Origin: Trichomonas vaginalis G3
Taxonomy: Eukaryota; Parabasalia; Trichomonadida; Trichomonadidae
NCBI RefSeq assembly: GCF_026262505.1
Contig: NC_067203.1
Location: 12,536,392 to 12,600,391, forward strand
DNA length: 64,000 nt
Direction of reading: 5' to 3'
The position numbers were made by a program, and so were the translations under genes. The notes beneath the pieces are model-generated. The model saw only the letters and a program-made list of their open reading frames with translations, was not told the DNA's origin and did no database searches. How positions within the stretch are numbered: the stretch's first letter is position 1; the number at the start of each line of letters is the position of its first letter. Below are positions 10,231 through 20,706 of this stretch, one piece after another.

Positions 10231-10383
10231 ATGAAGATTCTACCATATGGTGTTATTGGAAGAGATAAAGATGGAAACCCAATATTTGATCCAAAGTTAA
10301 AATTAAAGTTACTGACAAGACAACAACTTGAAAAGTTACTGAAACCAAAACAGGGGGAGAAAATGAGAAAGAAAAAAATTTAA
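10231..10383 (+). CDS. Small basic Maverick protein (50 aa)
   Basis: ATG at 10231 follows the typical leader (TTTTTATTTTAGTATAAATG). The 50-residue product begins MKILPYGVIGRDKDGNPIFD and ends in a Lys/Arg-rich tail. No family recognised. The leader motif argues for a genuine gene despite its size. Confidence 0.5.
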   Translation: MKILPYGVIGRDKDGNPIFDPKLKLKLLTRQQLEKLLKPKQGEKMRKKKI

Positions 10384-10409
10384 ATTATGTAATTTTATTT
10401 TTATCATAA

Positions 10410-10592
10410 ATGACAAAATTAATTAAGCCAACTATTTCTAAATTAATGATACCAATGAAATCATTTCGTGGAGTACTTATCCCAGGTTCTTCACAATTAG
10501 CTGGGGTAGGTGTTGTGACTCAAGGTGGAACATTAGTGAATCCATTCAAATTATTAACTAAAGATGAAGTTAATAAAATGATGATAAAATAA
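10410..10592 (+). CDS. Small Maverick protein (60 aa)
   Basis: ATG at 10410 follows ATTTTATTTTTATCATAAATG. The 60-residue product has a basic N terminus and a short hydrophobic Gly/Val segment (SSQLAGVGVVTQGGTL). It lies 27 bp after the previous small gene and just before the inverted repeat arrays. Unknown function. Confidence 0.5.
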   Translation: MTKLIKPTISKLMIPMKSFRGVLIPGSSQLAGVGVVTQGGTLVNPFKLLTKDEVNKMMIK

Positions 10593-10610
10593 CTGATACC
10601 AAAATTTGAT

Positions 10611-11216
10611 TTCAGTGCTACCATGTTACCGGGTGCTACCAGGTAATTTAATTTCTTTTAAAAATAGTGACAACATGACATTTTGACAACAGTTCAGGAG
10701 GAAGGTAAAAATGAATTATTTTTGAAGAACTGAAGGTGCTACCAGGTAATTTTGACATTTTGACAACAGTTCAGGAGGAAGGTAAAAATGAATTATTTTT
10801 GAAGAACTGAAGGTGCTACCATGTTACCGGGTGCTACCAGGTAATTTAATTTCTTTTAAAAATAGTGACAACATGACATTTTGACAACAGTTCAGGAGGA
10901 AGGTAAAAATGAATTATTTTTGAAGAACTGAAGGTGCTACCAGGTAATTTTGACATTTTGACAACAGTCATGGAAATAAATGTTATTGTTAATGTTTTCA
11001 CTAATGATTTTAGGTTATTCAATAATTATTTATTTTTGAAGAACTGAAGGTGCTACCAGGTAATTTTGACATTTTGACAACAGTTCAGGAGGAAGGTAAA
11101 AATGAATTATTTTTGAAGAACTGAAGGTGCTACCATGTTACCGGGTGCTACCAGGTAATTTAATTTCTTTTAAAAATGGTGACAACATGACATTTTGACA
11201 ACAGTCATGGAAATAT
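10611..11216 (+). repeat. Left repeat array flanking the primase-helicase
   Basis: About six alternating units, long (about 120 bp, with CATGTTACCGGGTGCTACC and a CTTTTAAAAATAGTGACAAC segment) and short (about 77 bp). They share GGTGCTACCAGGTAATTT, GACATTTTGACAACAG and GTTCAGGAGGAAGG...GAAGAACTGAA. The last element can fold (AGTTC/GAACT). One unit carries a different insert at about 10968-11025. The array starts with TTCAGTGCTACC, whose exact complement ends the right array at 13989. Confidence 0.9.
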
Positions 11217-11276
11217 GATGCAGTCCAAAAATAAAGTTAGTTTTAAAATTATTTTTATTTTTTTATTCCTATATAA

Positions 11277-13589
11277 ATGACGGCAACAAACAACAACAGC
11301 AACTATATCGTTTCTGATGAAAAAGTTATTGATTCATTAGTTGAGGAATTAGTTACGGCAGAAACTAAAACCCTCAACGAAAGAATTGGTGAAAACATGA
11401 TTGATTTACATAACTACCTCAAACATGATGGAGGAAGAGGAAGGAAAACCGGTATGGCTTTATTAGTAAATAAAATATCAAATTTAACAATTATAGATGT
11501 TGATATCAATAAATCATACGATGATGAACTTAAAGAAACAGTTAGAAAAGATATTTTATCAAAACTTTCGGATAAAGATGTTATCGTTAAAACCGCTTCT
11601 GGAGGTCTTCACATTTATTGCAACACTAATTTCTTCTATTCAACCTCGAACAGAATGATTAAATGTTATTCCTGCAATGATTATGATATTGATATAATGA
11701 CTTCAATGGATGATTCAAAGCGTTCTTTAGTGGTTATGGCTGATTCAAGAGTTCGCAAGAATGCAACAGAACCAATCAATACATACTCATTCATTCGTGG
11801 AAGTTATGATTCAACATTATCTAGAACAGTGAATGATATATTAAATGATTTGAATATTAAGGTAAGAGTTGAACAAAAGAACGAAGAAATAAAGACTATC
11901 ATGAATGAAAACAAAGATGTAAACATTGACGATAAACTAGCTCAAAGCATAGTTGATGGTATCTGTGATTTTGAAGTACATAATGACGGCGGAAACATGA
12001 ATTTAGAAAAAGAAGTTACATTATTCACACTGTTTCAAGCAATTAATTCATTACCTAATCATTTAATTAATGAAGCATACGATAACGTTTATAACTTCTG
12101 CAGTTTAACAGAAAATGCAAAAAGTAATTTTGAAAAAGCACGTGATAGATATGCACATTTAATGACTTCTCCATTTGTTTTGGTGAAGATTCTAAAACTA
12201 TATCAAAAGGAATATTATGATGAATATGTTTTACCTTTATTACGTAAGCCAAAAATAACATTTGATATAAAACTTGATGACTCGTTTTTGATAACAGATA
12301 TTAGACGCAAGGCTGAAAATCATCAGTATAAAAACAGTTCTGAAGTAATTGAGGATTTATCACGTGTAATCCGTTTTGTAGATTGTGGAAATAAATATTT
12401 CATTCAAAAGGACTATAATATCCACGACAAAATGAATCAAATATCATTCGTTCTTCAATCAAACATGAAAGAGTCACTTAAAATGATTAAATTATTTAAT
12501 GAAGAAGGTAAAACAATAACAGCATGGGATGTACTACTAAATCAATTGTCTTCATTAACTGTTAAGGGTGTTTGCTTTAAATCTGATTCCCCCGATGTTT
12601 TCTCAACGTTTCAAGGTTATAAATACAACATTCTCGAAAAGCCTGATTACTCAAAAATTGAGATGTTTATGAATTTCATTAAAGAAGCCATTTGTGATAA
12701 TAACGATGAAGTGTATAAATACCTTCTCGGCTGGATTGCATCAATGATTCAACATCCTGGAATCAAGAATGAAACAGCAATTATTTTGAAAGGACTTCAG
12801 GGAACAGGTAAAAACAGATTCACTGACATTATTTCTGAACTTCTCGCTGGTTATTCATGCAAAAACATTACTGAAATAAGTGAGCTAACGGGTAATTTCA
12901 ACTCAGTAGTTGAGAATAAAATGTTTCTTGTACTTAATGAACTCAAGAATGTTGGTGAAGATAGACTCGCAAACTTCAACGCTTTGAAATCAATTATAAC
13001 GGATAATGAGATTAGAATTAATGAAAAGAATCAACCCAGAAGAACCGCTCAAAACGTTGCAAACTTCATTTTCGTAACTAACAACGTTTACCCTGTCAAA
13101 ATTGAAGTTGGAGACAGAAGATATGTAGTTTTAAGAGTTAATGGTAAATTTAAGGGTCAATTTGATTACTTCAAGAATTTGATGGATTCATGCACAAAGG
13201 AATTTTATGATAATTTGCTGACGTATTTTATCAATTACGACCTTTCATCATTTAATGTACGAATCATACCAATGACTGAAGCCAAACAAGATTTAATTGA
13301 ATTATCAGCAAATCCTTTAGATGCATGGATAAATACACATTATGATGAATTGTGTGCAGGTATGATGTGTGAAAATGCTTTATTCTGCAAACCATCAGAC
13401 ATGAAAGACAAGAATTTTCAAATGAGTATTAAGGATAAATGTGATAGGAAACATAGAAGAATAGATGGTAAACAAACATGGTGTTATGTTTTGAAAGAAG
13501 AAATGAAAGGATTATATAAACAGGTTGAACCAAACGATAATGAGGATTCATTTACTGATGATGAAATACCTGTAAATGAGGCAGTATAA
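11277..13589 (+). CDS. Primase-helicase (AEP-like primase + D5/SF3 helicase)
   Basis: An intact 770-residue protein. The N-terminal third resembles the archaeo-eukaryotic primase/Prim-Pol fold: IIDVDIN around residues 71-77 (metal-binding DxD) and KTASGGLHIYC around 105-115. The C-terminal part is a superfamily 3 helicase: Walker A GLQGTGKNRF near 505, Walker B-type MFLVLNELKN near 549, motif C NFIFVTNN near 595 and GDRRYVVLRV near 610. Such proteins start and drive DNA replication of large eukaryotic viruses and mobile elements. The ATG follows a T-rich leader and TATAAATG. The gene has no frameshift, unlike many neighbours, and is flanked on both sides by inverted repeat arrays. Confidence 0.85.
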   Translation: MTATNNNSNYIVSDEKVIDSLVEELVTAETKTLNERIGENMIDLHNYLKHDGGRGRKTGMALLVNKISNLTIIDVDINKSYDDELKETVRKDILSKLSDKDVIVKTASGGLHIYCNTNFFYSTSNRMIKCYSCNDYDIDIMTSMDDSKRSLVVMADSRVRKNATEPINTYSFIRGSYDSTLSRTVNDILNDLNIKVRVEQKNEEIKTIMNENKDVNIDDKLAQSIVDGICDFEVHNDGGNMNLEKEVTLFTLFQAINSLPNHLINEAYDNVYNFCSLTENAKSNFEKARDRYAHLMTSPFVLVKILKLYQKEYYDEYVLPLLRKPKITFDIKLDDSFLITDIRRKAENHQYKNSSEVIEDLSRVIRFVDCGNKYFIQKDYNIHDKMNQISFVLQSNMKESLKMIKLFNEEGKTITAWDVLLNQLSSLTVKGVCFKSDSPDVFSTFQGYKYNILEKPDYSKIEMFMNFIKEAICDNNDEVYKYLLGWIASMIQHPGIKNETAIILKGLQGTGKNRFTDIISELLAGYSCKNITEISELTGNFNSVVENKMFLVLNELKNVGEDRLANFNALKSIITDNEIRINEKNQPRRTAQNVANFIFVTNNVYPVKIEVGDRRYVVLRVNGKFKGQFDYFKNLMDSCTKEFYDNLLTYFINYDLSSFNVRIIPMTEAKQDLIELSANPLDAWINTHYDELCAGMMCENALFCKPSDMKDKNFQMSIKDKCDRKHRRIDGKQTWCYVLKEEMKGLYKQVEPNDNEDSFTDDEIPVNEAV

Positions 13590-13604
13590 AGTATGATTTG
13601 AATT

Positions 13605-13989
13605 CATTTTTACCTTCCTCATTAATCTCTTCATGTTGTCAAAATGTCATGTTGTCACCATTTTTAAAAGAAATTAAATTACCTGGTAGCACCTTCAGTT
13701 CTTCAAAAATAATTCATTTTTACCTTCCTCCTGAACTGTTGTCAAAATGTCAAAATTACCTGGTAGCACCTTCAGTTCTTCAAAAATAATTCATTTTTAC
13801 CTTCCTCCTGAACTGTTGTCAAAATGTCATGTTGTCACCATTTTTAAAAGAAATTAAATTACCTGGTAGCACCCGGTAACATGGTAGCACCTTCAGTTCT
13901 TCAAAAATAATTCATTTTTACCTTCCTCCTGAACTGTTGTCAAAATGTCAAAATTACCTGGTAGCACCCGGTAACATGGTAGCACTGAA
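13605..13989 (-). repeat. Right repeat array, inverted copy of the left array
   Basis: Four units of the same long and short types as at 10611-11216 but in reverse orientation (CTTCAGTTCTTCAAAAATAA, CCTTCCTCCTGAACTGTTGT, TACCTGGTAGCACC, CGGTAACATGGTAGCAC). It begins 16 bp after the helicase stop and ends 4 bp before the stop of the next, convergent gene. Together the two arrays form terminal inverted repeats around a 3.4-kb segment. Confidence 0.9.
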
Positions 13990-13993
13990 AAAA

Positions 13994-14257
13994 TTAAATT
14001 TGGATTAAGTTTAAAAATTCATCTTTATTAAATTCATCTCTTCCAACCAATTTATTTATTCTATTAAATTCTTTTATTTTTGCTTCACTCAGTTTAAAGA
14101 TTGAACGATAAGTTTCTAATTTTTCGATTATTTCTTTGTCGTTTTCAACCTCACCACATTGCGGTTTCTTTTTATAATAGCATATTTTTGATTTAATTTT
14201 GTTTAGTTTCTTTTTATATTCATCGTCAGGACTCTTGGCTGCTTCGTTGTCACCCAT
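13994..14257 (-). CDS. Small charged Maverick protein (87 aa)
   Basis: An intact frame (MGDNEAAKSPDDEYKKKLNK...) rich in Lys and Glu, largely helical, with two Cys. The start follows a T-rich leader (rc TTATTTTATTTCGTAAGAA before the ATG). Its start lies 19 bp downstream of the probable integrase end. Unknown function. Confidence 0.5.
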   Translation of the reverse strand: MGDNEAAKSPDDEYKKKLNKIKSKICYYKKKPQCGEVENDKEIIEKLETYRSIFKLSEAKIKEFNRINKLVGRDEFNKDEFLNLIQI

Positions 14258-14276
14258 TTCTTACGAAATAAAATAA

Positions 14277-15450
14277 TTAAATATTATTTAAATATAATGG
14301 AGTAATAAAATAAATCGGAATTTCTATTAATTTATTGTTAACCTCTACTAATGCATTACCGTTAATATATCTAACAAATTCAGCTATTGTGTCAAATCTT
14401 CGTCTTCTTTTTGTCATTGATTTATCTTTTTCCATAATCGAGATGAATCAAAACTTTATCCCCTTGTTTAAAATTCATGAGCCCTGAATTAATTTGTTCA
14501 CGTTTAACATCATTTAACCTTTCCATTTGCTTTCTAATATATTCCCATTCTTTTGAAATATCATTTTTCATTTCCACCGGTTTCATGTTTATAGTTCTAT
14601 GCCATGTATTATTGTAATAATATACTAACTGCTGTATGATGGAGTCATGATTTCCATCCCAGTATATCTGACCGTTAACCCCTAACGCATCTCTAAGAGT
14701 TCTCATTACCGCATCAACTATTTTATTATGAAACGTATATGAAGAGGATGAAAAGTAAAAATTAATTTGTGGAAAATAATGAGCCATAGCTGCCTGAAAT
14801 CCTTTATCACCATCACCCCTTATATTATCTACTCTTTCATGATCTAGTAAGTATTGAATAGCTCTCCTTGTTTCCTGTTCTGTTTTCCCTTTCACTGGAA
14901 TGCAATATAAATATCTAGTGTTAATGTTAATGGCAAATAAATAAGTAACGTTTCCTTTTGAATATTCTAAATGATCGATTTCGTATGAATATGGATATGG
15001 TGCAAATGAGGGGCGACTAAATTTTTCCTTTAACGGTTGAATTTTTGGGTCAATTGGTTTATTTAATATCTTGAAATCCTTTTTAAAATCTTTTTGCTTC
15101 TTTAATGTTTGAAATGGATATAATAAAGTGAATGATGAAGGATTAACTGAAGGAGGAGGTACTACTGTTGGAGGTTTTGGTGTTGCAAGTGGTTTAATTT
15201 TATCTGCTTTGATTTTGGATTTCATTCCTTTTTTCATTAATTCTGGATGTATTTTATTCATTTGTTTTAAATATGCTGTATATAAAGGTTTGATATACTT
15301 TCCCGCTTCGAGTTTATGTTGAAGGATGAATTCCAAAAGTTGATCTTCATTTAAAAGTCGGGCTGAATGTGGTTTAACTAATGAATCATAAATTAAAGCT
15401 TGTGCATCATTTATGGTCTGAAGGGCCTGAGCGTTTTGTTCCTTTGGCAT
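14277..15450 (-). pseudogene. Maverick integrase (rve family), C-terminal frameshift
   Basis: The intact part (15450-14422, 342 residues) has the retroviral-type core: EIDHLEY, RGDGDKGFQ, then HNKIVDAVMRTLRDA. The first two acidic catalytic positions are Asp; the third position, usually Glu in retroviral integrases, appears to be Asp in IVDAV. An A-run near 14427 shifts the frame, and the continuation (about 50 residues, RRRRFDTIAEFVRYINGNA..., ending at 14277) looks like the C-terminal chromo/SH3-like tail. The N terminus has a Pro-rich linker. The enzyme would insert the element into host DNA. Confidence 0.75.
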
Positions 15451-15483
15451 TTGTTCCTTTGGCTTTTGTGGCTCAGGATTATA

Positions 15484-15792
15484 TCATTTATACAATTCAT
15501 CAATATCTTCTTCTGTTAATACTTTATTTTTGAAATCTTTCAATTGTTTAAGTTGTGATTTAGTTTTTCCCTTTTTATATTTATTATTTTCAATTTTGTC
15601 TTTAATTTTAGAAATTATTCTTTCATGATATTTCAAAACTTCATTTTTATAATATGAATAATAATAATCCATATCATCACTCATTATAGTGTTATCATAT
15701 TCTTGGAGATATGCTTTTAAATCATAATAACTAAGAAAATTTTGATCATATATTAAATCACCAATTGCTCTTTTTAAATTTACATCACCCAT
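15484..15792 (-). CDS. Maverick protein of unknown function (102 aa)
   Basis: An intact frame starting MGDVNLKRAIGDLIYDQ, acidic and Tyr-rich in the middle and Lys-rich and probably coiled-coil in the second half. ATG preceded by rc TTATTTTATTTTTATATAA, a clear example of the element's leader. Ends 33 bp before the integrase start. No domain recognised. Confidence 0.55.
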   Translation of the reverse strand: MGDVNLKRAIGDLIYDQNFLSYYDLKAYLQEYDNTIMSDDMDYYYSYYKNEVLKYHERIISKIKDKIENNKYKKGKTKSQLKQLKDFKNKVLTEEDIDELYK

Positions 15793-18792
15793 TTATATAA
15801 AAATAAAATAAGTGTTTTAAGGGTGCCCACCTCTTTGATCAAGAATCACCTCATTAACGGTTCCTTTTGTCTCTTCTGTGGCATTTTTTTAAAAATAAAA
15901 TTTCAAATTGTATTAAATAAATGGCATACAACATCCATTTTCACAACATACAGCCTTAGTGTGTGCTCCTGTTAATGCAGTCTTACCGATTGTTAAGCGA
16001 GTCATTGACCTGTTTTTAAGTTGTAAATTAATATTCTGACCATCAAATATCACTTTATCATTTATTATATCCAAATAATTTTTAGGTGTTAATTGTTTAT
16101 TTTGTCGTAAACTAACACCTTTCATTTTTTGTGCAATCTTTTTAAAATCACTTCCATCAATTGAACCGTTGAATGATGTATAACACTTAGGACATAAAGC
16201 AACCATGTTATCACCTTGTTTCTCAATTGCTAAACCAAATAACTTCTTCTCATGTGCTTTTTCTTCAACTTTATTCTTTAATTTAGGTTTAAATTTCTCA
16301 TCAAAACAGAAGAAATCAAATGGTGCGAATTTGAAAATGTTTTTATCATAAAATTGTTTATCGGTAACAATTGCTTGAAATGCTTGAGTGTTAGGAAGAC
16401 TTGGGTCGCCAGCGATTGCCCAATAAGATGAATCAGTATCACCTTCAATGAAATGAAAACGATTAACATCCATGCATTTATACATAAAATCATAAATGAA
16501 AACCAAATACCAGTATTTTGCGTTATCTAAAGTGAAGAATGCCTCTTGTAAACATGTTTCACATCTATAAAATCTATCTTTGAGCATCACTTGATATGTA
16601 TCCTCACCTATTTCTCTTATGTTTTTAAACTTATTTGACATACATGCAATGCGTGCCTTCTGTGCATTCATTATTTTAGTCTTTGCGTAATTTTGTGTAT
16701 TCATTGCATCGTAACCATATGATCCATTAAGCGAAATCTTGCAAAATAAACTTTTTCCTTTATTTCCTTCTAATTCAGCCTTTTGTCTTTCGTTCATAAA
16801 TTCGTTCGCAAATTCATTAAAACAAGTGTTTTTAGTAAATGTTAAAATTGATTGAATATCATCAATGATAAAATTAAACCTGTCTATTAGATACCAAAGA
16901 TAATAAGAAGAAAATGGTTGATATTGGTTGTGTGTTGATGCTAACTGAGTTAATTTTCTCTGTTTCTGGTCAACTGGTAGATTGTTTGATTTCATGTAAT
17001 TATACATAAAACTGCCAATTGTTTTTTCATCTGTGATAATATCCAAGTTTCTTATTATCGGTAAAAAGTTTATGTAATCATTAATGTATTTTTCATCAAT
17101 GTGACCCTTTACTTCAGCCACGAATAAAGTATTTTTCTTTCTAATAATTCCCAATGCTTTTGCTTTCTTTGTTGCTGTATCACAAATGATAACACCATTC
17201 AATCTTCCCGGCATATACATTTTATGGTCAGTATATTGAATGAAATCATGAGGATTAGATGAAAATGATGAAGGATATAATGAATTAAAATCAACACCAA
17301 CGAAATGAGTCATAATGTTGGAAGTGTCCTCATTTAATACAGTTTTAGTTTCTGGATTATATGAAAGTTTATTAATGTGCGTGATTCCTTTAAGATTTAC
17401 TCTATGTTGAACATTTGATAGACCACCAGTAATTCCATTACGGAGAATGTGATAAGCTTCAACTGAATCTAAAGTCATTGGTAAATTATTTTTTAATGCA
17501 TAATTTCTTAAATTGATTCTTAAACGTTGAACATCTTCATCTTTATTTGATTTTACGACATTGCAATAACAACACATTAACTGACAATTTTCTTTGGTAT
17601 GTGGTTTTTCATTATCGATTCTATCCAATGTTGGTTTATTTGCATATGTAAACGCTTTACCACACATTTTGCGTTTAGATGAAAGGATTAAATCGTGATA
17701 GTATTGAAAATCATCCATTGAAACATTATTTTTAGTATCTCTTTTTGCTTTTTCATCTTGTTTCTTATATGATTCAATTTTATATTTCCAATACTTTTTC
17801 GTTAATTCAAAACTTGATTCTATCTCTTCCTCAGGATATTTTTCATTATGATTAAAGTCTTTATATGCTAAAGCGTAACGAATCATTGAAGCATTCGATG
17901 ATAAAGAAAGATTATGAAGCATATCAATTTTATAAACAAATGTTTCTTCAATAATTTTATCAATTGGGTCAATCATAATTTCAACATCTTTATTGCAATA
18001 ATGAATAAAATATTCTAATCTATTCTTAAAATTTTTAGCATCATTGAGATATATTTGATAATCACTATCTGATATAGTTTCTTGAGTTAATGCTGAATAA
18101 AATGAATCTTTCGTGAATGGTTCCACTTTATATAATTCTTCTTCGTAATTCTCCCATGTGATGAATTGATAAGGGAAAAAGGATTTAACACGTGATTTAT
18201 TGTTTCCGAAATCTTGAGTGAATTGGTCCAATGTTCCACCCGCTATATAATTTCTGATGTCAATAAATCTCAATTCATATGGAACGTTTGTTTTCTTTAC
18301 AATGATTTGCTTAAATTGTGAAGATGAACCCAGCATTGATTTTATTTTCCATTTTGCAGTGTTTAAATCACGAAGAATTAAATTTAAATCAAACTTTCCC
18401 GAATTAAAACCTATGATATTCACTTTATTGAATTCCTCATTTAGAAGTTCTTTAAATGCTTTCTTCTGTTTTTCATTTAATGTATGGGACAACAATAATT
18501 CATTGTATTGACTCATATTTGATTCAACAACTAATGAACAGGTTGAAAATAAAAACTCAATCCAATCAGAAATAAAAGAATCACTTGAAGTTAAGCAAAA
18601 ATTCCTCGTATATGTTTTATCGTTTAATTTAACCGTTGATGATACCATGAATGGTTTTAAGTAAGCGTTCAAAGTTGCACACTCAGAAAGTTGTAATTCT
18701 TCTTTAGTCTCTAATGTTTCAAAGTCAAAAGTAATATAATATCTTGTCGGTTGATAATATTCATGCAAATTGTGAGCTAATAACCACTGATA

Positions 18793-20096
18793 TAGGGTGT
18801 CCAAAGGTGTGTTTAGCACAAACCTGAATACTGCAAATAGAAATAAACAAGTTACATATATATAAAGTTTATTTAAATATAATCACCATTGGATTCAATC
18901 ACGCGTTCGCAGCGATCGATCCAGGCTTGAAAGACACGCTTTAAATCATCATGAGAAAATTGCTCAAATTGCTCTCTTACAAAATTTTCAAGATCATCTG
19001 GACTCGCGAATTCGCGTCCTTCAGCTCTCTTTTTTAGCGTGCCGAATAAATAAAAGTCAGAGGGTGCAATATCAGGTGAATAAATTGGGTTTGGAACAAC
19101 TTTGACATTGTTTTCCACCAAGTAATTCATTACCTTATGACTTTTGTGAACTCTTGAATTATCAAAATGAATTGCAAACTTTTGTTTTTGTTGTTTGGAT
19201 TTCTCAAACTCATCAGAATTGATAATTTGAGTAAGAACATTGTCAATTAGATACTGAGCATTCATCGTATTAGGTTTTTGAAGAATATCAATTGCGATGA
19301 TGCCATTCACGCCCCAAAAAACCGACAACATCATCATTGGTGTGTCAATTTTTTTCTTCGGGAATGTTTGCGGATTTTCATCCTTCGGAATCCACATGAT
19401 TTTGGCTTCTGTTGCATATTGAAACCAAGACTCGTCCCCTGTTACTAAAAAGCGAAACTTCTTGGATTGATACGCACCCAATATAGAGAGGAGCTCTTTC
19501 GAAGATTGGACTCTAGATTTTTTTTGAACTGAATTAAGGTTGTGCGGAACCCAACGTGTATACGCTAGTTTGTAGTTCAAATAATTGTGCAGATAATAAC
19601 TGACTGTTGTACGTGGTATCTTTGTCATCTCCTCTATCCTTCTGAGTGATGCTCTTGGGTCTTCATCTAGCGCTTGAAGAATTGCTTTGATTTTTCTTTG
19701 ATCCGGCGATTTTTTGTTAATTTTTATGATGGGCGCCTTTTTGTTCATGAAGTGATACATCCTAACATGATACGTTACAGTGGAATAGCTAGGAGCATCC
19801 ATACCGAAGCATTTTACCAATGTCTCGTAGATTTTTTTACAGTCTTTGCATTTTTTTGCAAGAGCGAGGATGTTTTCTTTATGATTCATTAAAAAAATAA
19901 AAAAAATCCCGCCAAAATTTCCCGCGAAACCGCCTCTTGTCTCAAAATTCATTTTATATCCCGGCATGGCGCCAAAATACAACATACTCATCATATACAT
20001 ATATTCATATTTTTTATTATATATTTATAATCAGCATATATCTCCTTTAATAGTCTCATATAGAGCGCTGTGCTAAACGCACCTTTGGACACCCTA
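18793..20096 (-). mobile_element. mariner transposon (Tvmar1-like), complete
   Basis: About 1.3 kb bounded by inverted repeats that begin TAGGGTGTCCAAAGGTG (left, 18793) and, reverse complemented, TAGGGTGTCCAAAGGTGCG (right, about 20098). The TIR is about 28 bp with one or two mismatches. A TA duplication borders the element, as is usual for mariners; an extra TA at the right makes the exact edge ambiguous by 2 bp. Removing it would rejoin the polymerase frame. It contains one intact transposase. Near-perfect ends imply a recent insertion. Confidence 0.9.
18873..19889 (-). CDS. mariner transposase (DD34D)
   Basis: A 338-residue protein from the ATG at 19889; the frame extends to 20000, but that stretch reads poorly. 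The N-terminal half has helix-turn-helix DNA-binding features (RRIEEMTKIPRTTVSYYLHN). The catalytic core shows VTGDESWFQY, HFDNSRVHKSH and SPDIAPSDFYLFG, with 34 residues between the second Asp and the Asp of APSD, as in mariner. No stops or frameshifts. It cuts and pastes its own element at TA sites. T. vaginalis is known to carry Tvmar1; identity should be confirmed by alignment. Confidence 0.9.
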   Translation of the reverse strand: MNHKENILALAKKCKDCKKIYETLVKCFGMDAPSYSTVTYHVRMYHFMNKKAPIIKINKKSPDQRKIKAILQALDEDPRASLRRIEEMTKIPRTTVSYYLHNYLNYKLAYTRWVPHNLNSVQKKSRVQSSKELLSILGAYQSKKFRFLVTGDESWFQYATEAKIMWIPKDENPQTFPKKKIDTPMMMLSVFWGVNGIIAIDILQKPNTMNAQYLIDNVLTQIINSDEFEKSKQQKQKFAIHFDNSRVHKSHKVMNYLVENNVKVVPNPIYSPDIAPSDFYLFGTLKKRAEGREFASPDDLENFVREQFEQFSHDDLKRVFQAWIDRCERVIESNGDYI

Positions 20097-20659
20097 TATA
20101 TCTTCTGTTTCGTAATATGTGGTGCATATGGTTGCTGTATCTTTTGCAATTGAACGTCTTGAATTAATCTTCCATTATTTTCTTTACATTTCTCACAATG
20201 CTTTAAAAATCTTCTTTGGTTTTTCCTTTCTGGATCATCGCGGATAGAATAAACTTTTTCTTTACAATATGGACAAACTTTATAGCCGGTGAGTGCTTCA
20301 ACGTCTGTTATTCTGTCAGCGTGAAGTTTTCCACATGGACTCTGTGTTAATAAAATATTTACTGTTTCAAATTCTGGATCTATCATTATTGATTCCACTA
20401 ATGGAAAGTCTACCTTATTTATGTCCACGTCTTCTGGTTGAGGATCACAATAATAGAAATCAATATTAACATTTAACATTCTCGCTAATCTCTCACTTTC
20501 TGATGAAATGTCAAACCCTTCATATGCATCTATTGCTTCATTTAAATAGCTTCTACGAGTTTTAGGATTAACACCATCAGGAATGTTATAGAAGCGTTTA
20601 AATAACCTTCTCCCTTCTGCTCTAATTTGATTATCATTCATTTTAGCTGTTCCGTTTTT

Positions 20660-20700
20660 GTTCATTTATGTAAGAATAAAAATTAAATAAAAATAAAGTT
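20660..20700 (-). promoter_or_regulatory. Maverick leader motif (T-rich tract + CTTACATAAATGAAC)
   Basis: Upstream of the polymerase ATG the minus strand reads TTTTTATTCTTACATAAATG; the same words stand before the ATG at 22365. Variants (T-rich run of 8-20 bases, 3-10 bases, then ATAAATG or similar) precede 2552, 5080, 6011, 7913, 10231, 10410, 11277, 14257 and 15792. Its constant distance to the ATG suggests a promoter or initiator specific to the element. Confidence 0.55.
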
Positions 20701-20706
20701 TATTTA

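Larger units (their letters stand above)
15913..20665 (-). pseudogene. polB: Family B DNA polymerase of the Maverick, split by a mariner
   Basis: The N-terminal part (20665 to about 20097) has a CPYC...HCEKC zinc-like motif; the main part (about 18790-15913) follows the transposon in the same frame. Visible motifs in the 968-residue body: Exo I FDFETLE (residues 31-37), Exo II GFNSGKFD, Exo III YCNKDV, Pol A VDFNSLYPSS (about 506), Pol B KISLNGSYGYD (about 693) and Pol C GDTDSSYW (about 791). A module with HNH/Cys character (TLDRIDNEKPHTKENC...CCYCN, about residues 383-430) sits between exonuclease and palm. This is the protein-primed polymerase that replicates Mavericks. All motifs are intact; only the mariner breaks the gene. 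The start has the leader TTACATAAATGAAC. Confidence 0.85.

Noticed and set aside
10611..13989. CRISPR-like array near the helicase
   Set aside because: The repeats are long, contiguous and mixed in length, with no unique spacers of constant size; it is a eukaryotic genome.
15815..15830. TTAAGGGTGCCC as an end of the TTAA MITE
   Set aside because: Twelve matching bases only; no second end nearby and no further similarity.
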